Shown: positions 42,412 through 53,349, counted from the stretch's first letter. The stretch is 64,000 bases of DNA from Modestobacter excelsi (GCF_005930495.1 NZ_SJEX01000007.1:1-64000); one strand, 5' to 3'. Translations and numbers: made by a program. Notes: a model not told the origin generated them from the letters alone.

Positions 42412-43292
42412 CAGACGCGCACCGTGACCTTGCGGCCGAAGAGCCCCTGTGGTCGCACGACCAGGATCACGATGACCGCGATGAAGGGGACCGCGATCTT
42501 CAGGTCGTCACCGATGAAGTCCAGGTAGGCGCCGGCGAGGTTCTCCACGACGCCGATGAAGGCCGCGGCCACCACGGCGCCGACCGGTGAGTCGAGGCCG
42601 CCGAGGATGGCCGACGCGAGCGCGTAGACCAGCACGAAGTCCAGCATGCCGGGGCTGATGAACAGCTGGGGGGCGACCAGCACACCGGCGATGGCACCGA
42701 GCGCCGCGGCCAGGCCCCAGCCGATCATGAGCAACCGGCTGACCGGGAGACCGGACAGCGCCGAGGACTGGGGGTTGTCCGCGACCGCCCGCATGGCGAG
42801 CCCGAGCTTCGTGGAGCGGAACAGCAGCTGCAGCGCCACCATCACCACGATCAGCACGGTGATCGTGCCGATCGACCGCAGGCTCACGAACACACCGAGC
42901 ACGCCGATGGTCCGGTTGGGGAACAACGACGGGAACGGGTGCGGCTCGTAGCCGAAGAAGAACGCCGACAGACCCGACAGCACCACGAGCAGGGCGATGG
43001 TGGCGACGACCGCGGTGTCCGGGTCGCCGCCCTCGAAGTGCCGCATCACCCCCCGCTCGAGCAGGGCACCGAGGGCGAACCCGAGGACGACCGCCGCGAC
43101 CAGCGCGAGCAGGACCGGGACCCCGGCCTGCGTCAGTGCGTAGGCCACGAAGGTGGCCGTCACGGCCATGCCCCCCTGGGCGAAGTTGATCAGACCGGTG
43201 GCCCGGTAGACCAGCACGATGGCGAGCGCGATCGCGGCGTAGATCGCGCCGTTGGACAGCCCGTCCACCACGACTTGGATGAAGTACGACAC
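42411..43292 (-). CDS. Liv-type ABC transporter permease (LivH-like)
   Basis: A 293-residue permease with the LivH N-terminus (DGLSNGAIYAAIALAIVLVYRATGLINFAQG) and the conserved SALSGLPVSRLLMIGWGLAAALGAIAG loop that contacts the ATPases. It starts directly after the LivF stop with no gap and shares one base with LivM. It is part of the five-gene uptake system ending with the binding protein. Confidence 0.94.
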   Translation of the reverse strand: MSYFIQVVVDGLSNGAIYAAIALAIVLVYRATGLINFAQGGMAVTATFVAYALTQAGVPVLLALVAAVVLGFALGALLERGVMRHFEGGDPDTAVVATIALLVVLSGLSAFFFGYEPHPFPSLFPNRTIGVLGVFVSLRSIGTITVLIVVMVALQLLFRSTKLGLAMRAVADNPQSSALSGLPVSRLLMIGWGLAAALGAIAGVLVAPQLFISPGMLDFVLVYALASAILGGLDSPVGAVVAAAFIGVVENLAGAYLDFIGDDLKIAVPFIAVIVILVVRPQGLFGRKVTVRV

Positions 43293-44003
43293 CTAACCCC
43301 CCAGGTACGCGCGGCGAACGGCGTCCATGCCCATGAGCTCGTCCCTGCTGCCGTGCAGCGCGACCCGACCCGTCTCCAGCACGGTGGCGTCGTCCACCAC
43401 CGAGAACGCGAGGTTCGCGTTCTGCTCGACGACGACCATCGACACCTGCGCCTCGTGGCGCAGTCGCACGATCGCGTCGTACACCCGGCGGGCCGTGCTC
43501 GGCGCGAGCCCCAGCGAGGCCTCGTCGAGCAGGATCACCCGCGGCTTGGCCATGAACGCGCGCGCCACCGCCAGCATCTGCTGCTCACCGCCGGAGAGGG
43601 CCGCGGCGTTGGACTTCACCCGTTCCTGCAGGTTGGGGAACAGGTCGAGGACGTAGTCGACGTCGGTCGCGATCTGCTTGCGGTCACGGCGCTGGTAGGC
43701 GCCCACGAGCAGGTTCTCCCGCACGCTGAGCTGGCCGATGGTGCCGCGGCCCTCCGGCACGTGGGCGATGCCCAGGTGCGCCGTCCGGTCGGGTCCGAGA
43801 CCGCTGATGTCGCGCCCCTCGAACAGGATCCGGCCGGTGGTGCGCACCGTCCCGCTGATCGCGCGCAACGTGGTCGTCTTGCCGGCACCGTTGGCGCCGA
43901 GCAGTCCCGTCGCCCCGTTCTCCGGGAGGGAGAACGAGATCCCGTGCAGCACCTGCGCGTGGCCGTACGACGCGGTGACGTCCTCGAGCTCAAGCAGACT
44001 CAT
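43293..44003 (-). CDS. Liv-type ABC transporter ATP-binding protein (LivF-like)
   Basis: A 236-residue ABC ATPase: Walker A GANGAGKTT near residue 36, signature LSGGEQQ near residue 136 and Walker B ILLDEAS. The VPEGRGTIGQLSVRENL segment is specific to LivF. Its start overlaps the LivG gene by 14 bp. It energises uptake together with LivG. Confidence 0.94.
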   Translation of the reverse strand: MSLLELEDVTASYGHAQVLHGISFSLPENGATGLLGANGAGKTTTLRAISGTVRTTGRILFEGRDISGLGPDRTAHLGIAHVPEGRGTIGQLSVRENLLVGAYQRRDRKQIATDVDYVLDLFPNLQERVKSNAAALSGGEQQMLAVARAFMAKPRVILLDEASLGLAPSTARRVYDAIVRLRHEAQVSMVVVEQNANLAFSVVDDATVLETGRVALHGSRDELMGMDAVRRAYLGG

Positions 44004-44802
44004 CTGCGCCCACCTCCTTGCCCAGGTACGCCTCGACCACCCGGGGATCCGACTGCGCCTGCGCGGCCGTGCCCTCCATCAGCTTGGCGCCGTGGTCGAG
44101 CACGACCACCCGGTCGGTCAGCGCCGAGATCAGCCCCATGTGGTGCTCGACGACCACGACCGTCAGGTCGAACTCGCGGCGGACCTCACGGACAGTCCCG
44201 ATGAGCTGCTCGACCTCGCCGTGCGAGAGGCCGGCGGCGGGCTCGTCGAGCAGCAGCAGACGAGGGCGGGAGAGCAGCGCACGGCACAGCTCGACGCCTT
44301 TGTGGAGCCCGTGCGAGAGCTCGTCGGCGGGGATCGCCGCCGCCCAGCCCAGACCCGTGCGCTCGAGCAGCTCGAGCGCCCTCGCGCGCGCCTCGCGCTC
44401 GTGCCTGCGGGTCGAGGGCAGCCGCAGCGACCACGCGACCGGCCCACCCGGCATCCACGAGTGCGCCCCGAGCATCACGTTCTCGAGCACCGATGCGTCC
44501 AGCCGGAGCGCCGGGTGCTGGAACGTGCGCGCGAGCCCGAGCTTCGCCATGCGCCAGGCCGGCGTGCGGACGGTCTCGGTCCCGCCGACGAGGATCGAGC
44601 CGGCGGTCGGCTGGTAGTGCCCGCTGATGCAGTTGAAGAGCGAGGTCTTCCCGGCACCGTTGGGCCCGACGAGACCGAGGATGCCGCCGCGCGGCGCGTC
44701 GAACGAGACGCCGTCGAGCACGGTGATGCCACCGAATCGGAGGGACACCTCCCGCACGCTCAGGGCGGCGTCCGGCTCATCGGTTCGCGTCGTCGTGGCC
44801 AT
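43990..44802 (-). CDS. Liv-type ABC transporter ATP-binding protein (LivG-like)
   Basis: A 270-residue ABC ATPase: Walker A GPNGAGKTS near residue 50, LARTFQHPALR typical of LivG and Walker B LLLDEPAAGLS. The signature motif is altered to LSHGLHKGVEL rather than the usual LSYGQQR form, which still fits the family. It is the first gene of the transporter operon. The gap upstream to the divergent O-demethylase gene holds a strong palindrome that may regulate it. Confidence 0.92.
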   Translation of the reverse strand: MATTTRTDEPDAALSVREVSLRFGGITVLDGVSFDAPRGGILGLVGPNGAGKTSLFNCISGHYQPTAGSILVGGTETVRTPAWRMAKLGLARTFQHPALRLDASVLENVMLGAHSWMPGGPVAWSLRLPSTRRHEREARARALELLERTGLGWAAAIPADELSHGLHKGVELCRALLSRPRLLLLDEPAAGLSHGEVEQLIGTVREVRREFDLTVVVVEHHMGLISALTDRVVVLDHGAKLMEGTAAQAQSDPRVVEAYLGKEVGADESA

Positions 44803-46777
<1,975 letters not shown>

Positions 46778-46854
46778 GTTTCCGGGGGCCGGGTGGTGGG
46801 ACCTCCCGCCGCCCGGCCCCTGCTCGCCCCGAGACGAGAGGACCACCCCGCACC

Positions 46855-48213
46855 ATGTCGTCCGAGAGCCTGGCCTCAGCCCTCGCCCGCGTCGGGAGCG
46901 CGGTGGAGCTCCTCCGGAACCTGGCCTTCCCGCCGAGCACCTTCCCGGTGCAGCCGGAGTTCACCAACTGGCGCACCGAGTCGCGGTCCTGGCTGGAGAC
47001 CTGCGCCCTGCTCGACCAGTCGCACCACATGACCGACCTGTTCGTCGAGGGCCCCGATGCGCTGCGGCTGTTCAGCGATCTGGCCGTCAACAGCTTCGCG
47101 GCCTTCGGCCCGGGCAAGGCCAAGCAGTTCGTCGCGGTGGCGCCGGACGGCCACCTCATCGGTGACGCGATCCTGTTCCACCTCGAGGAGGACTCCTTCG
47201 ACCTGGTGGGCCACCCCATGGTGATCGACTGGGTGACGTTCCACCTCGAGCGCGGCGGCTACCAGGCCACCGCGGTGCGCGACGACAACTCGATCGTGCG
47301 GCAGTCGGGGCCGCCGAAGCTGTACCGGTACGAGCTGCAGGGCCCGACCGCCGCCGCGATCGTCGAGCAGGCGACCGGCGCGCCGGCGCCCGAGGTGAAG
47401 TTCTTCAACATGACGGCGTTCACCATCGCCGGCAAGCAGGTGCGCGGCCTGCGGCACGGCATGGCCGGCCAGCCGGGCTTCGAGCTGTTCGGCCCGTGGG
47501 CGGACGGCGAGGCGGTGCTGACCGCACTCCTCGAGGCCGGCGCGGACCACGGCCTCGTGCGGGTCGGCGCCAAGGGCTACTCGACGACCAACCTCGGGTC
47601 CGGCTGGGTGCCGGCGCCGCTGCCGGCCATCTTCGGCGACGACCCGCTGCTGGCCGAGTACCGCGAGTGGCTGCCGCTGTCGAAGGTCGGCTCCATCGGC
47701 GGCAGCCTCGACTCCGCCGACGTCGCCGACTGGTACCTCACCCCCCACGACATCGGCTACGGCAAGACGGTCAAGTTCGACCACGACTTCGTCGGCCGGG
47801 AAGCCCTGGAGCGGATGGCGCAGACCGCACCGCCGCGGACCAAGGTCACCCTCGTGTGGAACGCCGACGACGTCACCGGCGCGGTCGGCTCGTCCTACCG
47901 GCCGGGCCCGGGCGCGAAGTACATCGAGATGCCGAAGGCCCGCTACGCCACCCACCACGAGGACCAGGTCCTCGAGGACGGGAAGCCCGTCGGCATCTCG
48001 CTGGACTGCGGCTACCTGGCCAGCGAGCGGGAGATGGTCTCCCTGGCGACCATCGACACCTCGCTGTCCGAGCCGGGCACCGAGGTGACCGTCGTGTGGG
48101 GCGAGCGTCCGGTCTCGGCGAAGCCGGCGGTCGAGGAGCACGAGCAGGTGGAGATCCGCGCCGTCGTCGCCCCGTGCCCGTACGACGCCCGCGACACCTA
48201 CCGGGCCCGCTGA
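46855..48213 (+). CDS. Second tetrahydrofolate-dependent O-demethylase-like protein (LigM/DesA paralogue)
   Basis: A 452-residue GcvT-fold paralogue of the preceding gene, 77 bases downstream on the same strand. It shares EFTNWR, DQSHHM, LRHGMAG and the GYSTTN tyrosine. Two residues tied to substrate carboxylate binding in LigM differ: the Tyr at position 30 is Phe, and the Arg at 121 of the first protein is His120 here. A different methoxy substrate is therefore likely. A bidirectional hairpin follows its stop. Confidence 0.87.
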   Translation: MSSESLASALARVGSAVELLRNLAFPPSTFPVQPEFTNWRTESRSWLETCALLDQSHHMTDLFVEGPDALRLFSDLAVNSFAAFGPGKAKQFVAVAPDGHLIGDAILFHLEEDSFDLVGHPMVIDWVTFHLERGGYQATAVRDDNSIVRQSGPPKLYRYELQGPTAAAIVEQATGAPAPEVKFFNMTAFTIAGKQVRGLRHGMAGQPGFELFGPWADGEAVLTALLEAGADHGLVRVGAKGYSTTNLGSGWVPAPLPAIFGDDPLLAEYREWLPLSKVGSIGGSLDSADVADWYLTPHDIGYGKTVKFDHDFVGREALERMAQTAPPRTKVTLVWNADDVTGAVGSSYRPGPGAKYIEMPKARYATHHEDQVLEDGKPVGISLDCGYLASEREMVSLATIDTSLSEPGTEVTVVWGERPVSAKPAVEEHEQVEIRAVVAPCPYDARDTYRAR

Positions 48214-48228
48214 CCCCCGACGGCACGG

Positions 48229-48279
48229 CCCCCGTCCAGGGCACCGCCGCGAGCTTGCGAGCGGTGGGGAGGACGGGGG
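48229..48279. terminator. Bidirectional nested hairpin between O-demethylase and ligB-like genes
   Basis: Outer arms CCCCCGTCC (48229-48237) and GGACGGGGG (48271-48279) enclose an inner stem CACCGC/GCGGTG (48242-48247, 48261-48266). It sits exactly between two convergent stops and is the clearest terminator in the window. Confidence 0.75.
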
Positions 48280-48286
48280 TCCTTCG

Positions 48287-49144
48287 TCAGCCGGACCGGC
48301 CGGCCCGGTTGTCGAACAGGGCGATGCCGGCCGCGGTGTTGGAGGCGGGCACGAAGTAGTCCGAGTGGACCTTGACGATCTCGTCGTCCAGCGCGCCGCG
48401 CATGACCAGCCACATGATCAGCTCGATCCCCTCGGCGCCGGCCTGCCGGATCAGCTCCTCCCGGGAGAGGGCGGCGAGCGAGGCGGGGTCGGTCTCGATC
48501 GCCGACATCCACCGGGCGTCGAACTCGGGGTTGATGAACCCCGCCCGGGCCCCGGCCAGCTGGTGGGACATGCCGCCGGTGCCCAGCACGCCGACCGTGA
48601 GGTCCCCGGGGAAGCTCCGGATCGCGCGGCCGAGCGCCTGGCCGAGCGCGTAGCAGCGGGCGGCGGTGGGCTGCGGGTACTGGATGACGTTGACCAGCAG
48701 CGGGATGACCGGGCAGGGCCACGCGTCTCCGGGGTCCGGCGTCCACACCGACAGCGGCACGGTGAACCCGTGGTCGACGTGCAGCTCCTGGAAGACGGTC
48801 AGGTCGAACTCCTCGTCGACCAGGCTCTCCACCAGGTGCAGGGCGAGCTCGGGGTGCCCGATGACGTCGGGGACCGGACGCCGGCCGAAGCCCTCGTCGG
48901 CCACCTCGTACTGCTCCGCGGTCCCCAGCCCGAAGGTGGGGACGAAGTCCAGGTCGATGCCGTTGGCGTGGTCGTTGTACACGACGATCGCCACGTCCGG
49001 CCGGTGCTCGGCCAGCCACGCCCGCGCGGGGGCGTAGCCGTCGAACAGCGCCTTCCAGTTCGGGTCCTCGGTCTTGCCGCGGTCCATCGCCGCGCCGATC
49101 GAGGGGACGTGCGAGGTCGCCAGACCCCAGATCACCTCAGCCAT
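48287..49144 (-). CDS. ligB: Aromatic ring 4,5-dioxygenase catalytic (beta) subunit, LigB-type
   Basis: A 285-residue class III extradiol dioxygenase. His12 (SHVPSIG), His59 (NDHAN), catalytic His195 (GGMSHQL) and Glu241 (GIELIMW) match the iron and base residues His12, His61, His195 and Glu242 of Sphingobium LigB. It opens protocatechuate, gallate or 3-O-methylgallate between carbons 4 and 5. Given the GalD tautomerase and missing LigC/LigI, gallate or 3-O-methylgallate is favoured. It overlaps the alpha-subunit gene by 8 bp. Confidence 0.93.
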   Translation of the reverse strand: MAEVIWGLATSHVPSIGAAMDRGKTEDPNWKALFDGYAPARAWLAEHRPDVAIVVYNDHANGIDLDFVPTFGLGTAEQYEVADEGFGRRPVPDVIGHPELALHLVESLVDEEFDLTVFQELHVDHGFTVPLSVWTPDPGDAWPCPVIPLLVNVIQYPQPTAARCYALGQALGRAIRSFPGDLTVGVLGTGGMSHQLAGARAGFINPEFDARWMSAIETDPASLAALSREELIRQAGAEGIELIMWLVMRGALDDEIVKVHSDYFVPASNTAAGIALFDNRAGRSG

Positions 49145-49502
49145 CCCGCCGGCCTCCCGCCCTCATCGCCGCCAGGAAGTCCTCCTCGCCCATGCCGGTG
49201 AACACGCCACCGAGGTACTGCATCGACCGGCCGTCCATCATGGCGAGCTTGTACACGTAGAAGATGCTGCCGCCCAGGTCGATCATCGCCTGCCAGTCGC
49301 GGTCCAGCACCGCCTGCTGCTGCTCGGGCGTGAGCCGGAAGCCCTGGCAGTAGGCGGCCTCGTCGGCGAGGAAGCGCTCCCGGTTCTCGGCCGTGCGCAG
49401 GCTCATGAACAGCTTGTTCATGCGCAGGCCGCGCCGGCTGGTCTCCCCGTCGAAGATCGGTGTGCCCGGCAGCCCGAAGCGGTCGGGCGCGGTCTCGCTC
49501 AT
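49137..49502 (-). CDS. ligA: 4,5-dioxygenase small (alpha) subunit, LigA-type
   Basis: A 121-residue all-helical subunit of the LigAB family (RFLADEAAYCQGFRLTPEQQQAVLDRDW, then GGSIFYVYKLAM). It caps the LigB active site and helps select the substrate. ATG 49502 has GGGAGGAA upstream. The gene order alpha then beta with an 8-bp overlap is that of ligAB/pmdAB. In Sphingobium the gallate and 3-O-methylgallate enzymes are single fused chains, so the split form here is notable. Confidence 0.92.
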   Translation of the reverse strand: MSETAPDRFGLPGTPIFDGETSRRGLRMNKLFMSLRTAENRERFLADEAAYCQGFRLTPEQQQAVLDRDWQAMIDLGGSIFYVYKLAMMDGRSMQYLGGVFTGMGEEDFLAAMRAGGRRDG

Positions 49503-49549
49503 CGGTGTTCCTCCCTCGCGCGCCGGTGCGCCGCCGGCCGTCCCCGCGG

Positions 49550-49828
49550 TCACGTGCGCTCCTGCGGGTGGGTGGCGAGGGGCTCCACGGAGACGTCGAG
49601 CCAGGGCGCCATCGGCAGGGACATCAGCGCGTCGTGCAGCGCCGCCGGGTCGTCGGCCTCGTACAGGCCGACCGTCGCGTTCCGCCCGGGCACCCGCCAC
49701 AACCGCTTCAGCACCCCGGCTGCGCGCAGGTCCATCGCGCGGGCACGCTCGGCGGCCCGCAGCTCCTCCCGCCGCTCGGCGGGCGTCTCGGGTGGCAACC
49801 GGTTCTCGGACCGGACCAGGAACTCCAC
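49550..49828 (-). CDS. Muconolactone isomerase-like protein
   Basis: A 92-residue protein of the MIase (CatC) fold: N-terminal MEFLVRSENRLP, then ERARAMDLRAAGVLKRLWRVPGRNATVGLYEA and LPMAPWLDVSVEPLATHP. CatC belongs to the ortho-cleavage pathway, but no catA/catB is here. In a 4,5-cleavage cluster it may isomerise the open ring product, or act on a different lactone. The GTG start lies 1 base after the hydrolase stop; ligA follows after 47 bases. Confidence 0.85.
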   Translation of the reverse strand: MEFLVRSENRLPPETPAERREELRAAERARAMDLRAAGVLKRLWRVPGRNATVGLYEADDPAALHDALMSLPMAPWLDVSVEPLATHPQERT

Positions 49829-49829
49829 G

Positions 49830-50567
49830 TCAGGCTCCCGTCACTGGGGTGCGGGCCGGCACCGTGCCGGCGATCTCGAGCAGCACGCCGGCGAGCTCCT
49901 CGGGCGCGGTGACCATCGCCTCGTGGCCCGTCGCCAGCTCGTGCACCGGCCACCCCCGCTCCCGGGCGCGCTCTGCCTGGCCGGCGAAGACGCGCATCCA
50001 GCTGACGCACTCGACGAAGCTCGCGGGGACGTCCTCGACCGCGCCGGCCAGCCGCAGCGGGTCGGTGTAGGTCTTCCACGGGTGCGGGGTCAGCTTCGGC
50101 AGCAGCCAGTCCACGTCGGCCTGCTCGGTCACGCCCAGCACCGACAGCTTGCGCACCGGGACCAGCCAGCCGAAGCCCTGCTCCGCGGCGGACTCCGCCC
50201 AGTGGTGCTCCACGGTGGCGGGCAGCAGGTCCCGCGCCGCCTCGCCGTCCTCCCCCACGAACGCGTCCAGGTAGACCCGCTGGGCGACCGCCTGCGGGCG
50301 GCGGTCGGCCACCGCGGTCACGACCTGCCCGGCGTAGCTGTGCCCGACGAGGACGACGTCCGCGAGCCCCAGCAGGTCGACCAGCCGGACGACGTCCTCC
50401 ACGTGGGTGTCCAGGCCCACCAGCGGCGAGAGCAGGTGCCCGCGCTCGGACAGCCCGGTCAGCGTCGGGGCGTGCACCTCGTGCCCGGCGCGGCGCAGCA
50501 GCGGGGCCACCCGGTCCCAGCACCACCCCCCGTGCCACGCCCCGTGCACGAGGACGAACGTGGTCAT
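49830..50567 (-). CDS. Alpha/beta hydrolase (methylesterase-like)
   Basis: A 245-residue hydrolase of the MES/hydroxynitrile-lyase type: LVHGAWHGGWCW at the N-terminus, nucleophile Ser77 in GHSYAG and His in ATGHEAMV near the C-terminus. It is the first gene of the hydrolase-isomerase-ligA-ligB unit. Ring cleavage of 3-O-methylgallate gives a methyl ester that must be hydrolysed to 4-oxalomesaconate, and this enzyme is a good candidate for that step. That role is inferred from position and fold. Confidence 0.85.
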   Translation of the reverse strand: MTTFVLVHGAWHGGWCWDRVAPLLRRAGHEVHAPTLTGLSERGHLLSPLVGLDTHVEDVVRLVDLLGLADVVLVGHSYAGQVVTAVADRRPQAVAQRVYLDAFVGEDGEAARDLLPATVEHHWAESAAEQGFGWLVPVRKLSVLGVTEQADVDWLLPKLTPHPWKTYTDPLRLAGAVEDVPASFVECVSWMRVFAGQAERARERGWPVHELATGHEAMVTAPEELAGVLLEIAGTVPARTPVTGA

Positions 50568-50730
50568 GGCCCCCCTGTCCTGACGACCCGCGGCGCGCCT
50601 GCGCGCAGATGTGGTCCCGAGCACGATAAGCCTCGCAGCGACGAGCCGGATCCGCTCGATGTCACGGAGCCGGCACCGCGGCCGCACGGACCTGCTACGT
50701 CATCCGTCGTGGTCAGGCCCCCGCCGGTCG

Positions 50731-51393
50731 TCACCGGGGAAGGACCAGACCCTCCTTCACGGCGAGGAGGGCCGCCTGCGTCCGCGACGTCAGCCCCGTC
50801 TTGGTGAGCAGGTGGCTGACGTGGGTCCGCGCCGTCCGCTCGCTGATGACGAGGCGCTCGGCGATGTCCTTGTTCGACCTGCCCTCGGCGATCAGGACCA
50901 GCACCTCCTTCTCCCGCGCGGTGAGGACGCCGAGCCCGGTGCGCGGCGCCCGCATCTCCTGGGTGAGCCGGCGGGTCACCGCTGCGTCGAGGAAGACCTC
51001 GTCCCGGACCGCTGCCCGCAGCGCGGCGTCGACCTCGGCGGGTCCGGCGTCCTTGAGCAGGTAGCCGGACGCCCCGCTCTCCAGCGCGGCGTGCACCCGC
51101 TCGGTCTCCCCGAAGCTGGTCAGGATCACCACCCGCAGCTGCGGGAACCGGCGCAGGACCTCCCCGGTGGCGGTGACGCCGTCCATGCCCGGCATCTGCA
51201 GGTCCATCAGCACGACGTCGGGCAGTTCCCCCTGGGCGGCCGCCCGGGCCAGCCGGTCCAGGGCCTCCTGCCCGTCGCCGGCCTCCCCGGCCACCACGAC
51301 GTCCTCGAGCGCCTCGAGGTAGGCGATCACGCCACGGCGCACGACCGCGTGGTCGTCGACCACCAGCACCCGGACCGGGTCGGGGGCTGTCAC
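50731..51393 (-). CDS. NarL/FixJ family response regulator
   Basis: A 220-residue regulator: receiver domain with acidic DD (residues 13-14) and phospho-acceptor Asp64 in VLMDLQMPGM, and a C-terminal LuxR helix-turn-helix (LTAREKEVLVLIAEGRSNKDIAERLVISERTARTHVSHL). The GTG start overlaps the kinase stop by 4 bp. It is the output half of the two-component pair between the ring-cleavage and folate genes. Its targets are unknown. Confidence 0.94.
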   Translation of the reverse strand: MTAPDPVRVLVVDDHAVVRRGVIAYLEALEDVVVAGEAGDGQEALDRLARAAAQGELPDVVLMDLQMPGMDGVTATGEVLRRFPQLRVVILTSFGETERVHAALESGASGYLLKDAGPAEVDAALRAAVRDEVFLDAAVTRRLTQEMRAPRTGLGVLTAREKEVLVLIAEGRSNKDIAERLVISERTARTHVSHLLTKTGLTSRTQAALLAVKEGLVLPR

Positions 51394-52976
51394 TGCCCCG
51401 CCTCCGTGCCGGTCGCCGGCGACCCGACCGGCAACGGGACGGTGAGCCGCACGCTCGTCCCTCCACCGTCGGGCTGCCGGACCCGGACGGCGCCACCCCA
51501 GCGGGCCGCCCGCTCCCGCATCACGGTCATGCCGAGACCGCTGGACCCGGAGCCACCGGGCTCCGCCCCGGTCCGCGGGTCGAACCCGCGCCCGTCGTCG
51601 GTGACCTCGGCGACCACCTGCCGGCGGCTGCCGTGCGGAGTCACCGCCAGCCGGGTGGAGATCCTCGTCGCGTCGGCGTGCTTGATGCTGTTGTGCAGTG
51701 CTTCTGCGACGACGCGGTAGACGTCCTCGAGCAGGTCGGCGTCGACCGCGGCGAGGCAGGCGTCGGGGTCGGCGTAGTCCAGGGACACGTCGACCCCGGT
51801 CCGGGCCGCCGTCGAGTCCACCAGGGACCGCAGCGCCGAGGCCAGCCCCTGCGCCGAGGTGGCCGCCGGCCGCAGCTCCACCACCATGCCGCGGAGGTCG
51901 GCCAGGACGGCCTCGGCACTGCCGCTGAGGTCCTCCGCCACCTGCGCCACCTCCTCCGGGGCCGGCGGCAGGCCGCGGGCGACGAGCACGCCCAGCGACT
52001 TGGCCTGCATCATCATCGAGAACACCTGCTGCACCACCGAGTCGTGCAGGTCACGGGCGAGCTTCTGGCGCTCCTCCCGCCGGGCGACGTCCCGTTCCCG
52101 CTCCAGGAGCGCGGCGTGGTCCACCGCCATGGCCGCCTGCTCGGCCATGGCCAGCAGGAACTCCAGCTCGGTGTCCCCGACGGTCTGGCCGGGCGCGAAG
52201 AAGGCGTTCAGGATGCCGACGGGCTCCCCCCGGGCGAGGAGCGGCACGCTGACGAACCAGTCCCACCGGGGGTGCCGCATGAAGTCGTGCAGCGGCGCCC
52301 AGGCCGGGTCCTGCATCACTGCGTCGTACCGGTCCGGGACGACGACGGGCTCCCGGCTCCCGAGCGCGTCCAGCATCCGCAACCGGGCGCCCAGGGCACG
52401 GCACTGCATGAGCCTGTCGAAGAACTCGCCGGAGCGGCCGAACCCGGCCGAGCCCATGACGTGCAGCCGGTTGCCCGACCCGTTGACCGTCAGCACCTGG
52501 ACGCCGGCGAGCGCGTCCGTGCGCGCGACCTCCTGGGCGAGCACCTCCAGCGTGCCCAGCAGCGAGCGCTTCGACGCGACGCTGGACGCGGCCTTGGCGA
52601 TCGCGGCCAGCCGCCGCTCGCGCAACCGGCTCATCGTCACGTCGCGGAAGGAGACGACCCAGCGGGGCCGGCCGGGCACCTGGGTCACGACGTAGGCGAA
52701 CTCGCGCCGGAGCCCCGGTCGCGGTTCCCAGTCGAGGGTGTGCTCGCCCGGTCGACCGGCGACCGCCGGGTCGCCCGGCGGCGGGAACGGTGAGCGGGCC
52801 CCGGCCACGGCGCCCGGCCGGAGGCCGCACAGGCGGACGGCGGCGGGGTTCGCGTCGAGGAACCGGGCCTCGCCGTCGATGACGGCGAGGCCGTCGGGGG
52901 CGTGCTCCACGACCTCCTCGGCCGGGGCGGGAGACGCGGCCCGCGTGCCGACGGCGGTCGGTCCTGTGGGGTCCAC
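51390..52976 (-). CDS. PAS-GAF sensor histidine kinase (NarL-system type)
   Basis: A 528-residue cytoplasmic kinase with no clear membrane helix. A PAS domain (about 20-120, HAPDGLAVIDGEARFLDANPAA) is followed by a GAF domain (about 135-290), the HisKA_3 box (RDLHDSVVQQVF) and an HATPase domain (ALHNSIKHA, SSGLGMTVMRERA). I chose GTG 52976, which has GGAGGAGGG upstream, over a longer frame of low-complexity sequence. A cytoplasmic GAF could sense an aromatic metabolite, oxygen or redox state; nothing shows which. Confidence 0.9.
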   Translation of the reverse strand: MDPTGPTAVGTRAASPAPAEEVVEHAPDGLAVIDGEARFLDANPAAVRLCGLRPGAVAGARSPFPPPGDPAVAGRPGEHTLDWEPRPGLRREFAYVVTQVPGRPRWVVSFRDVTMSRLRERRLAAIAKAASSVASKRSLLGTLEVLAQEVARTDALAGVQVLTVNGSGNRLHVMGSAGFGRSGEFFDRLMQCRALGARLRMLDALGSREPVVVPDRYDAVMQDPAWAPLHDFMRHPRWDWFVSVPLLARGEPVGILNAFFAPGQTVGDTELEFLLAMAEQAAMAVDHAALLERERDVARREERQKLARDLHDSVVQQVFSMMMQAKSLGVLVARGLPPAPEEVAQVAEDLSGSAEAVLADLRGMVVELRPAATSAQGLASALRSLVDSTAARTGVDVSLDYADPDACLAAVDADLLEDVYRVVAEALHNSIKHADATRISTRLAVTPHGSRRQVVAEVTDDGRGFDPRTGAEPGGSGSSGLGMTVMRERAARWGGAVRVRQPDGGGTSVRLTVPLPVGSPATGTEAGQ

Positions 52977-53349
52977 CCGGCCCTCCTCCCCTCCTCGGCC
53001 TCCCGGCCGACCTGTCCCTGTGGTGCAGGACACTGCTGGACAGATGCTGACACGCCGGGCCCGCGGTGGGCACAGCAGACCTGCCGGACCAACCGCCGGG
53101 GTGGCGTGCGGAGCGCCACAGCAGGCGGGATCCGCCCCGCCCCGCGACGATTGACGTACGGCCGGCGGGCGAACTGGTGGGACGGGAGCCGTCATGTTCC
53201 CGTCCCCCGCGCGACGTCGCGCGCGTCACGATGGTGGTGCGCTCGACTCGACCACCCGCTGCGGTGCGCACCGGGTGGTGCGTGCCGGCGCCCGGTGCGC
53301 ACCGCCCCCGCCGGAGAGAAGGCTCGCCGCACAGGAGGAAGGCTCTTCC
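52977..53349. other. 373-base divergent promoter region (kinase / metF)
   Basis: This gap must carry the promoters of the two-component operon and of the metF-folD operon. It contains TTGACG at about 53152 as a possible -35 element and a 16-base all-G/C-and-A/T palindrome CGCGCGACGTCGCGCG at 53208-53223. Neither can be assigned a function from sequence alone. No gene is convincing here. Confidence 0.5.

Noticed and set aside
53208-53223. A 16-base palindrome CGCGCGACGTCGCGCG in the kinase/metF gap
   Set aside because: It is mostly CpG repeats, expected by chance in this DNA, and has no second copy that I noticed, so I did not call it an operator.
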